Of a stretch of 5,988 bases of DNA, positions 1-4,713 are shown piece after piece; within the stretch, counting starts at the first letter, position 1; each line of letters opens with the position of its first letter. The position numbers and the translations under genes are program-made. The stretch is from the NCBI GenBank assembly GCA_002899795.1, contig PPDG01000333.1:1-5988 (forward strand), written 5' to 3'. The stretch is from Desulfobacteraceae bacterium. Its GTDB lineage: Bacteria > Desulfobacterota > Syntrophobacteria > BM002. The notes beneath the pieces were generated by a model. It worked only from the letters and a program-made list of their open reading frames with translations, did not search any database and was not told the origin of the DNA.

Positions 1-233
1 AAAGCACTACCACTGAGAAGCCGATAACGCCCCCGGAAAGTACTACCGCTCAAACTGCCAAAGAACAAATAGAGGCTGTTTACCACGAAGTGCTCCCTGG
101 TGAGACACTTTATGGGATAGGTTTTCGCTACGGTATAGCAGTAGATGAGTTGCTGCGTCTCAATGATCTTGAACCTGGAGCAACGATTTATCCCAAGCAG
201 AAAATTCTAATAAGTCCAGCCGGCAATCAGTGA
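1..233 (+). CDS. LysM-domain protein, C-terminal fragment (5' end outside window)
   Basis: The open frame runs from the left edge (codons in phase from base 3) to a TGA at 231-233, giving 76 visible residues; the start lies outside. The first 26 or so residues are a Thr/Pro/Gln/Glu-rich linker (begins STTTEKPITPPEST). Residues 27-72 form one LysM module: YHEVLPGETLYGIGFRYGI, then a second half with the typical LLRLNDLEPG turn and a closing KQKILIS strand. LysM modules bind N-acetylglucosamine-containing glycans, usually peptidoglycan, so the protein is probably envelope-associated or secreted. The catalytic or other domain, if any, is upstream and cannot be seen, so no function is given. The gene converges on rplQ. 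A flexible linker before a terminal LysM is common in wall hydrolases and envelope lipoproteins. The domain call is firm; the protein's role is open. Confidence 0.85.
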   Translation, partial: STTTEKPITPPESTTAQTAKEQIEAVYHEVLPGETLYGIGFRYGIAVDELLRLNDLEPGATIYPKQKILISPAGNQ

Positions 234-484
234 TGCTCAGAAATCTTTTAGTGTTTCCAGCATATTTTATAGAATGAACAAAAACAGTTGAAGTTTCAAG
301 ATTTTCCCCCCAGCATTCCACTACTTTGGCGGGACTGTGCATTACATACTTTAATCTACACTTAATGGCTTGAGAGCCAGATACCATATGGTGTAGCAAC
401 CGCACATTATTCCAGCGCTCCAGGAAATACCATGAAAGCTAAGCTGCCAGCCGCTGATTAATTTGGGGTCACATCAGGCGCAAT
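234..484. other. Convergent intergenic region, no gene seen
   Basis: About 250 bases separate the LysM gene stop from the rplQ terminator. The stretch looks more AT-rich than the flanking genes. I see no supported coding sequence, tRNA or promoter. It contains an outer inverted repeat (356-361 with 391-396) enclosing a 5-bp stem (366-370 with 375-379), and an overlapping 10-bp perfect palindrome ACCATATGGT at 383-392. I could not find a clear intrinsic terminator for the plus-strand LysM gene; only a weak pairing near 234-262, followed by a few T residues, comes close. Confidence 0.6.
356..396. repeat. Nested inverted repeat with palindrome
   Basis: CTACAC at 356-361 pairs with GTGTAG at 391-396. 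Inside lies a TGGCT/AGCCA stem (366-370 and 375-379) with the tetraloop TGAG. The palindrome ACCATATGGT (383-392) overlaps the right outer arm, so the two structures compete. No T-run follows on either strand, so this is not a canonical intrinsic terminator. It could be a 3' UTR stem for the LysM mRNA, a protein-binding dyad, or chance. Confidence 0.35.
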
Positions 485-515
485 AAAAAAGGGCAGTCCG
501 TTCTGCAGACTACCC
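485..515 (-). terminator. Intrinsic terminator of the alpha operon, after rplQ
   Basis: Read on the minus strand, GGGTAGTC (515-508) is followed by a 9-nt loop (507-499), then GACTGCCC (498-491) and six T residues (490-485). The stem has 8 pairs including one T-G wobble. It starts 26 nt after the rplQ stop codon, as expected for the end of the transcription unit. On the plus strand the 3' side of the stem has no T-run, so the terminator appears to work in one direction only. Confidence 0.92.
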
Positions 516-541
516 TGTACATCCAACCCGAAGGAGAACTA

Positions 542-1279
542 CTACTTCTCGTCCCCTTCTTTGTCTTTCTCGATTTTAGCTTTCTTTTTCTTGGGAGTTT
601 TTGCAGCTTTCTCTGGCTCAGGTTCTGAGACCTCGTCCGCTGCAGCTTTCTCCTCTACCGCCTCTGCAGCTGCCCGTGCTTCAGCTTCCGCTTTTTTCTC
701 TGCTTTGCTCTTCTTCTTTTTCTTCTCGACAGCTTCCTCCGCTGCCGGTGCTTCAGCTTCCACCTTTTTCGCTGGCTTGCTCTTCTTCTTTTTCTTCTCG
801 ACAGCTTCCTCTGCTACTGCCTCTTCCGCTACAGCTTCCTCTACTACTGCCTCCTCAACCGCTGGTGGTGCCGCTTCTACAGCTTTGCGGGGTTTGCGTT
901 TCCTCTTCTTCTTTTTCACAGTCTCCCCGGTCATCAACTCGATGAGACTCAATGGTGCTCCATCACCAACCCGAAAACCTACTTTTACCGTACGAGTGTA
1001 GCCACCGCTGCGGGCCTGATATCGCTGGGCCAGATCGGTAAATAGTTTGTGAACCACACTCTTATCGCGTATGACCTGGAGTGCCTGGCGTCTGGCGTGG
1101 AGATCTCCCCTCTTGCCCAAGGTGATCATCCAATCAGCCCAGCGCCGAAGCTCCTTGGCCTTGGCATGGGTGGTATATATCCGTTCGTGATCCAGCAGCG
1201 AAGTCACCATGTTACGAAACATGGCCAACCGATGGCTGGAAGAGCGATTAAGCTTTCTCCCACTCTTGCCGTGTCGCAT
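542..1279 (-). CDS. rplQ: 50S ribosomal protein L17 with long Lys/Ala/Glu-rich C-terminal extension
   Basis: L17 is a large-subunit protein lying near the exit-tunnel side of the 50S. Residues 1-120 are a normal bacterial L17: MRHGKSGRKLNRSSSHR start, FRNMVTSLLDHERIYTTHAKA, and the SGGYTR motif near 91-96 followed by KVGFRVGDGAPLSLIEL. Typical family members are about 115-130 residues; this one has 245. The extra 125 residues (121-245) are Lys, Ala, Glu, Val and Pro: a basic block KKKKRKRKPRK (122-132), four EEAVx pentads (142-161), two 24-residue repeats (161-184 and 185-208), and a mixed Lys/Glu tail ending in GDEK. The tail is probably disordered or helical and resembles histone H1-like tails in composition only. 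The ATG directly abuts the rpoA TAG. An AAGGA about 10 nt upstream, inside rpoA, can serve as Shine-Dalgarno, so translation is probably coupled. Identity is certain; the role of the tail is unknown. Confidence 0.97.
   Translation of the reverse strand: MRHGKSGRKLNRSSSHRLAMFRNMVTSLLDHERIYTTHAKAKELRRWADWMITLGKRGDLHARRQALQVIRDKSVVHKLFTDLAQRYQARSGGYTRTVKVGFRVGDGAPLSLIELMTGETVKKKKRKRKPRKAVEAAPPAVEEAVVEEAVAEEAVAEEAVEKKKKKSKPAKKVEAEAPAAEEAVEKKKKKSKAEKKAEAEARAAAEAVEEKAAADEVSEPEPEKAAKTPKKKKAKIEKDKEGDEK
676..811 (-). repeat. Imperfect 72-bp tandem duplication in the rplQ tail
   Basis: Two copies lie at a constant offset of 72 bp. A 35-base segment at 705-739 recurs exactly at 777-811, and the CTTCAGCTTCC part at 679-689 recurs at 751-761. 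In protein they give two 24-residue units (161-184 and 185-208), both beginning EKKKKKSK and ending with an Ala/Glu-rich half closing in EAV. The period is a multiple of three, so the frame is kept. Confidence 0.85.
801..860 (-). repeat. 30-bp tandem repeat encoding EEAVx pentads
   Basis: Units 801-830 and 831-860 match at 25 of 30 positions by eye. Each 30-bp unit encodes two pentads, giving EEAVV, EEAVA, EEAVA, EEAVE at residues 142-161 of L17. The array borders the 72-bp duplication and overlaps its 3' (plus-strand) end. Confidence 0.7.
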
Positions 1280-2287
1280 CTATTCTTGTTCCTTTCTCGC
1301 CTCTATTTCTTCCCTTGAGGGGAAGTTTTCCAACTTCATACCCAGTGACAAGCCCATTTCCGCCAGAATTTCTTTGATCTCATTGAGCGACTTTCTGCCA
1401 AAATTCTTTGTTTTTAGCATCTCCGCTTCGGTTTTCTGGACGAGTTCGCCAATCAACCGGATATTCGCGTTCTTGAGACAGTTGGCAGAACGTACTGACA
1501 ATTCGAGTTCGTCCACCGAACGGAACAGGTTGTCGTTCAGTGTAGGTTCCTCTACCTCTTCTTCCGGAGCTTCGATCTCTGGTTCCTCATCGAAATTAAT
1601 AAAGATGACCATTTGCTCTTTCAGAATCTTGGCAGCAAAAGCCAGAGCATCTTCTGGAAGCACACTGCCATCGGTCCAGATCTCCATAGTCAGCTTGTCG
1701 TAGTCCGTAATCTGGCCTACACGGGCCTGACTCACCACATAGTTCACTTTGCGAATGGGGGAGAAGATAGCATCCATGGGAATGACTCCAATGGCAGCGT
1801 CCTCTTCCACATTGCGTTCAGCCGGAATGTAGCCCTTCCCGTTTTTGATCAGCATCTCCATCTGTAGCCTGCCGTCTTTTGACAGAGAGGCAATGTGCTG
1901 CTCTGGATTGAGAATTTCCACCTCGGGCGGACAGACGAAATCACCTGCCGTAACCGTGCCCTCACCTGCTTTGTCCACCTCGATGGTTTTGTTCTCTTCT
2001 CCATGCAGTTTGAGTCTGACCTCTTTCAAGTTCAGGATAATATCGGTTACATCTTCCCGAACTCCAGGAATGGTGGAAAATTCATGCAGGACCCCATCTA
2101 TTTTCACCGAGCTGATCGCAGCACCTTGTAGCGATGACAGCAAGATGCGTCTCAGGGCGTTACCAATGGTAATGCCAAAGCCTCGCTCCAAAGGTTCGCA
2201 GGCGAATTTTCCAAAAAACCTAGAAGCGGTCTTTGCATCCAGTTCCAAACGTTTTGGGCTGATCAATTCACGCCAATTTTTATGCAT
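1280..2287 (-). CDS. rpoA: DNA-directed RNA polymerase subunit alpha
   Basis: The protein has 335 residues, a normal length (E. coli 329). The alpha subunit dimerises to nucleate core RNA polymerase assembly, and its C-terminal domain contacts UP elements and activators. The N-terminal domain (about 1-232) carries the ERGFGITIGNALRRILLSSL dimerisation/assembly motif at 35-54 and GVLHEFSTIPGV at 65-76. An acidic linker (about 233-252, rich in Glu and Pro) leads to the C-terminal domain (about 253-320) with VRSANCLK. R266, N269, C270, G297, K299 and S300 match the E. coli DNA-binding positions R265, N268, C269, G296, K298 and S299 with an offset of one. The ATG at 2287 is preceded by GAGGAG with 5-nt spacing. 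The TAG stop directly precedes the rplQ ATG. Nothing looks damaged. Confidence 0.98.
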   Translation of the reverse strand: MHKNWRELISPKRLELDAKTASRFFGKFACEPLERGFGITIGNALRRILLSSLQGAAISSVKIDGVLHEFSTIPGVREDVTDIILNLKEVRLKLHGEENKTIEVDKAGEGTVTAGDFVCPPEVEILNPEQHIASLSKDGRLQMEMLIKNGKGYIPAERNVEEDAAIGVIPMDAIFSPIRKVNYVVSQARVGQITDYDKLTMEIWTDGSVLPEDALAFAAKILKEQMVIFINFDEEPEIEAPEEEVEEPTLNDNLFRSVDELELSVRSANCLKNANIRLIGELVQKTEAEMLKTKNFGRKSLNEIKEILAEMGLSLGMKLENFPSREEIEARKEQE

Positions 2288-2374
2288 TGTAACTCCTCTT
2301 ATGAGAACCCCAACCGGCCAAATGTGAGAAGCGAAGCAGGAGACAGATGCCGGGGATCAGGCCAGGGGGGCCGT
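2288..2374 (-). other. rpsD-rpoA intergenic spacer (87 nt) with possible GC-rich stem
   Basis: This is one of the two long spacers inside the operon. It carries the rpoA Shine-Dalgarno sequence at its downstream end. Arms CCCC-GGCC at 2308-2311 and 2316-2319 can pair with GGCC-GGGG at 2360-2363 and 2365-2368, with unequal interior bulges. A stem there could influence processing or relative expression of rpoA, but this is inference. I see no convincing -35/-10 pair. Confidence 0.4.
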
Positions 2375-3001
2375 CTATTTGGAGTAAAGCTCCACAATGA
2401 GCTGCTCCTGAATAGGCATGGTCAACTCGTCGCGAGCCGGGTATCCCTTAATTGTCCCTTTAAACTTGTCCTTTTCTATCTCCAGCCACTGCGGCACTCC
2501 TCGTCTGGCTACGGCCTCCATTGCCTCTGCAATGGGGACAATGTTCCTACTCTTCTCTTTCACCTCAACGGTGTCATGCTCTTTGATGAGATAAGACGGG
2601 ATGTTCACCCGCTTGCCGTTAACGACGAAGTGGTTGTGGCGCACCAACTGCCTGGCCTGAGCCCGGGAATTCGCAAAACCCATGCGGTAGACCACGTTGT
2701 CCAACCGTCGTTCCAGGAGAACGAGAAGGTTCGTGCCGGTAACCCCCTTCTGCCGCTCCGCCTTGTGGAAGTAGAAGCGGAACTGACGTTCCAGCAGACC
2801 GTACATGCGCTTCACCTTCTGCTTTTCCCGTAACTGGATGCCGTAGTCGGAAAACTTCTTTCGACCCTGGCCGTGCTGGCCCGGAGGATAGCTGCGTCTT
2901 TCATAGGCACATTTATCCGAATAACAGCGGTCGCCTTTCAGAAACAATTTAAGGTTTTCGCGGCGACAGATGCGACATACGGATTCGGTATATCGAGCCA
3001 A
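2375..3001 (-). CDS. rpsD: 30S ribosomal protein S4, zinc-binding form, TTG start
   Basis: S4 is a primary 16S rRNA-binding protein that nucleates 30S body assembly and helps maintain decoding accuracy; in E. coli it also represses translation of its own operon. The 208 residues match the usual length. The N-terminal region has C9-x2-C12 and C26-x4-C31, the four-cysteine zinc (C+) version. RRSYPPGQHGQGRKKFSDYG at 35-54 is the family signature. The S4 RNA-binding domain covers about 98-160 (LERRLDNVVYRMGFANSR, then RQLVRHNHFVVNGKRVNIPS). The start is TTG: it gives the conserved MARYTES N-terminus, there is no in-frame ATG nearby, and it sits 6 nt after a near-perfect ribosome-binding site. The rpsK stop is 15 nt upstream. 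Whether S4 autoregulates this operon cannot be read from the sequence. Confidence 0.97.
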   Translation of the reverse strand: MARYTESVCRICRRENLKLFLKGDRCYSDKCAYERRSYPPGQHGQGRKKFSDYGIQLREKQKVKRMYGLLERQFRFYFHKAERQKGVTGTNLLVLLERRLDNVVYRMGFANSRAQARQLVRHNHFVVNGKRVNIPSYLIKEHDTVEVKEKSRNIVPIAEAMEAVARRGVPQWLEIEKDKFKGTIKGYPARDELTMPIQEQLIVELYSK

Positions 3002-3006
3002 AGTAA

Positions 3007-3015
3007 ACCTCCTTA
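3007..3015 (-). promoter_or_regulatory. Extended Shine-Dalgarno for rpsD TTG start
   Basis: On the minus strand TAAGGAGGT complements nine consecutive bases of the usual 16S 3' end. AAGGAGG ends 6 nt before the TTG at 3001-2999. This supports TTG as the true rpsD start and fills most of the 15-nt gap after the rpsK stop codon. Confidence 0.9.
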
Positions 3016-3016
3016 C

Positions 3017-3412
3017 TTATACCCGTCTCCTCTTGGGGGGACGGCATCCATTATGGGGAATGGGCGTAACATCGCGGATAAGTGTAACGTTAAATCCGGC
3101 TGCCTGCAGGGCACGCAGGGCAGCTTCTCGGCCGGACCCTGGTCCTTTTACGTAAACCTCAATGTTCTGCACCCCGTGTTCTTGCGCTTTCTTTGCGGCG
3201 TCGTCTGCAGCAAGCTGCGCTGCGAAAGGCGTGCTCTTGCGGGAGCCCTTAAAACCCTGACTGCCAGCACTGGACCAGGCTATCGTGTTGCCATTCATGT
3301 CAGTGATGGTAATGAGGGTATTGTTGAAAGTTGATTGGATATGAGCAATACCGTTTTGTATGTTCTTGCGTTCCTTCTTTTTCCGGGAAACTTTGCCCTT
3401 TGCTTTGGCCAT
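3017..3412 (-). CDS. rpsK: 30S ribosomal protein S11
   Basis: S11 sits on the 30S platform near the E site and contacts mRNA and 16S rRNA with S7 and S18. The 131 residues are a normal length. After a basic N-terminal tail (1-17) come GIAHIQSTFNNTLITITD (21-38), SSAGSQGFKGSRKSTPFAAQ (47-66), VKGPGSGREAALRAL (88-102) and the invariant C-terminal TPIPHNGCRPPKRRRV (116-131). N121-G122 corresponds to the site that becomes isoaspartate in E. coli S11. The ATG at 3412 follows an AGGTGG with 4-nt spacing, a weaker site than those of rpsM and rpsD. It starts 15 nt after the rpsM stop. No abnormality is seen. Confidence 0.97.
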   Translation of the reverse strand: MAKAKGKVSRKKKERKNIQNGIAHIQSTFNNTLITITDMNGNTIAWSSAGSQGFKGSRKSTPFAAQLAADDAAKKAQEHGVQNIEVYVKGPGSGREAALRALQAAGFNVTLIRDVTPIPHNGCRPPKRRRV

Positions 3413-3427
3413 TTTTCCACCTGCCTT

Positions 3428-3802
3428 TTATTGCTTTTTACGTCGACCTATCATGGATCGCCGAGGTCCCTTACGAGTGCGGGCATTGGTATGAGTTCGC
3501 TGTCCACGAACCGGCAGCCCTCGTCGGTGACGAAGCCCTCGATAGCAACCCAGATCCATAAGCCGCTTGATGTTCATGGAGACCTCAGTCCTCAAATCAC
3601 CTTCCACCTTGTGATCACTATCAATGACTTGGCGGATGGAGTTGATCTCCTCCTCGGTAAGAAGATCTGACTTGGTGTCGCGGTCCACATTGGCCTTGTC
3701 CAGAATCTTTTGCGATGTGGTGCGGCCGATTCCGTAAATGTAAGTAAGAGCTATCTCGATTCGCTTGTTTTTCGGCAAATCAATGCCTGCAATCCGTGCC
3801 AA
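3428..3802 (-). CDS. rpsM: 30S ribosomal protein S13, TTG start
   Basis: S13 lies in the 30S head, contacts P-site tRNA, and forms intersubunit bridges with L5 and the 23S A-site finger. The 124 residues are typical. MARIAGIDLPKNKRIEIALT (1-20) and IYGIGRTTSQKIL (22-34) form the N-terminal helix-two-turn-helix region. The basic tail has RGLRHRRGLPVRGQRTHTNA (88-107) and ends GRRKKQ. The start codon is TTG at 3802-3800: it yields the family N-terminus exactly, no in-frame ATG is available, and a GGAGGG lies 8 nt upstream. It starts 18 nt after the rpmJ stop codon. In E. coli this is the first gene of the alpha operon and the S4 repressor target lies just upstream; no such pseudoknot can fit in the short gap without using the rpmJ coding end. 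Confidence 0.97.
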   Translation of the reverse strand: MARIAGIDLPKNKRIEIALTYIYGIGRTTSQKILDKANVDRDTKSDLLTEEEINSIRQVIDSDHKVEGDLRTEVSMNIKRLMDLGCYRGLRHRRGLPVRGQRTHTNARTRKGPRRSMIGRRKKQ

Positions 3803-3810
3803 TGGTTATA

Positions 3811-3816
3811 CCCTCC
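3811..3816 (-). promoter_or_regulatory. Shine-Dalgarno for rpsM TTG start
   Basis: GGAGGG on the minus strand lies 8 nt before the TTG at 3802. Together with the conserved ARIAGID sequence directly after it, this fixes the unusual start codon. Confidence 0.85.
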
Positions 3817-3820
3817 GTTA

Positions 3821-3934
3821 TTATCCCTGACGCTGTTTGTGCCTCGGATTTTCACAAATAACACGTACGACGCCGTGGCGCTTGATAATTTTACACTTTC
3901 GACACATACGTTTAACCGAAGCCCGCACTTTCAT
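3821..3934 (-). CDS. rpmJ: 50S ribosomal protein L36, zinc-binding form
   Basis: This 37-codon gene encodes a protein beginning MKVRASVKRMCRKCK and ending ENPRHKQRQG. L36 is the smallest 50S protein and helps stabilise the 23S rRNA network around domains II, V and VI. C11-x2-C14, C27 and H32 form the zinc-ribbon ligands, so it is the C+ type. Length and ligand spacing match the family. The ATG at 3934-3932 is preceded by a GGAGAGGGG purine run ending 3 nt before it. Its stop is 18 nt before rpsM and its start is 38 nt after the adk stop. In many relatives map, and often infA, stands between adk and rpmJ; neither is here. Confidence 0.96.
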   Translation of the reverse strand: MKVRASVKRMCRKCKIIKRHGVVRVICENPRHKQRQG

Positions 3935-3972
3935 AAACCCCTCTCCATCTGCTTAAAGCGTCTATTCCTCTC

Positions 3973-4614
3973 TCAGGAAAGTACCTGAGTGACCCGCGCG
4001 AAGATTTCTTTGATATCCCCTACGCCGTCAATGGGCCTTATCTTCCCTTGAGCTTTATAATAGTCAATGAGCGGCAGGGTCTGTGACTCATAGACCTCCA
4101 ACCGTGAAGTCACGGTCTCGACGTTATCATCATCCCGTTGATAAAGTTCGCCGCCGCACTTGTCGCAAACCCCTTCTTGTTCCGGCGGATCAAACATAAC
4201 ATGGAAGCCGACACCACAGTCGCGACAGGTGCGCCGTCCGGTAAGACGCCCGACCAGCTCCTCACTGGCCACTTCAATGCTTACAACGTGGTCGATCTGC
4301 GAGCTAAGATTCTGCAGCATCCCATCCAGGGCCTCTGCCTGTGGAACAGTCCGGGGAAAACCATCCAACATGTAACCCTTGGCGCAGTCAGGCTGTTGAA
4401 TCCGCTCTTCGACGATACCAATTACCACCGAATCGGGAACCAGCTCACCTTTGTCCATGCAAGCTTTGGCCTCTTTCCCCAAGGGGCTTCCCTCTTTGAC
4501 GGCAGCTCGCAGAATGTCTCCCGTGGAAATCTGAGGAATCTGGTACTCTTCAACGAGCATCTTAGCTTGAGTTCCTTTTCCTGCTCCCGGTGGCCCTAGC
4601 AAAATAACGTTCAT
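3973..4614 (-). CDS. adk: Adenylate kinase, zinc-binding long LID form
   Basis: Adenylate kinase catalyses the reversible reaction ATP + AMP = 2 ADP in the cytoplasm and balances adenylate pools. From the chosen start the protein has 213 residues. It shows the Walker A loop GPPGAGKGT (7-15), the NMP-binding region QISTGDILRAA (28-38), DGFPRT (84-89), and a long LID. The LID holds C130-x2-C133 and C150-x2-C153, the structural zinc site; then come TSRLEVYESQTLPLIDYY (169-186). I place the start at ATG 4614 (MNVILLGPPG) because GGAGG lies 5 nt upstream. An in-frame ATG at 4626 would add four residues (MEDF), but its purine tract directly touches the ATG and leaves no spacing. The gene lies between secY and rpmJ, as is common in this cluster. 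No defects are seen. Confidence 0.97.
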   Translation of the reverse strand: MNVILLGPPGAGKGTQAKMLVEEYQIPQISTGDILRAAVKEGSPLGKEAKACMDKGELVPDSVVIGIVEERIQQPDCAKGYMLDGFPRTVPQAEALDGMLQNLSSQIDHVVSIEVASEELVGRLTGRRTCRDCGVGFHVMFDPPEQEGVCDKCGGELYQRDDDNVETVTSRLEVYESQTLPLIDYYKAQGKIRPIDGVGDIKEIFARVTQVLS

Positions 4615-4619
4615 AAAAT

Positions 4620-4624
4620 CCTCC
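4620..4624 (-). promoter_or_regulatory. Shine-Dalgarno deciding the adk start
   Basis: GGAGG on the minus strand is separated by 5 nt (ATTTT) from the ATG at 4614-4612. The alternative ATG at 4626-4624 overlaps this site by one base and has GGGAG immediately adjacent to it, which is a poor spacing. Confidence 0.8.
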
Positions 4625-4686
4625 ATCTCCCTTAGTTAAGAAGATCTGTAACAGGAACTAAACCAGCACAAACCAACCACTGCAAC

Positions 4687-4701
4687 GTTCGCCTCGCGAA
4701 C
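4687..4701 (-). other. Perfect 6-bp hairpin in the secY-adk spacer
   Basis: On the minus strand GTTCGC-GAG-GCGAAC forms a perfect 6-bp stem with a 3-nt loop, 12 nt after the secY stop. No T-run follows, so it is not an intrinsic terminator. In the middle of a polycistronic message it could block 3' exonucleases or mark a processing point, but that is inference. The rest of the 99-nt spacer (4615-4713) holds the adk ribosome-binding site and nothing else that I recognise. Confidence 0.5.
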
Positions 4702-4713
4702 TATTGTTACCGG

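Noticed and set aside
160..405. An 81-codon open frame on the minus strand beyond the rplQ terminator.
   Set aside because: It overlaps the 3' end of the LysM coding sequence on the other strand, lies past the operon terminator, shows no recognisable domain, and I saw no clear ribosome-binding site.
676..860. The repeats here as a CRISPR array or mobile-element repeat.
   Set aside because: The units are adjacent, without unique spacers, in frame, and encode a low-complexity protein tail.
561..1001. Long plus-strand open frames opposite the rplQ tail, rich in Ser/Ala/Phe or Leu/Pro.
   Set aside because: These are by-products of the low-complexity repeat on the coding strand; their composition is simply the complement of Lys/Glu/Ala codons, and L17 on the other strand is certain.
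4615..4626. Upstream ATG giving adk four extra residues (MEDF).
   Set aside because: The purine tract touches this ATG directly, whereas the next ATG has GGAGG at a 5-nt spacing and gives the usual adenylate kinase N-terminus.
4630..4690. A possible internal promoter before adk (TTGCAG, 17 nt, TTTAGT on the minus strand).
   Set aside because: The -35-like box matches the consensus at only three positions and the -10-like box at four; such matches are expected by chance.
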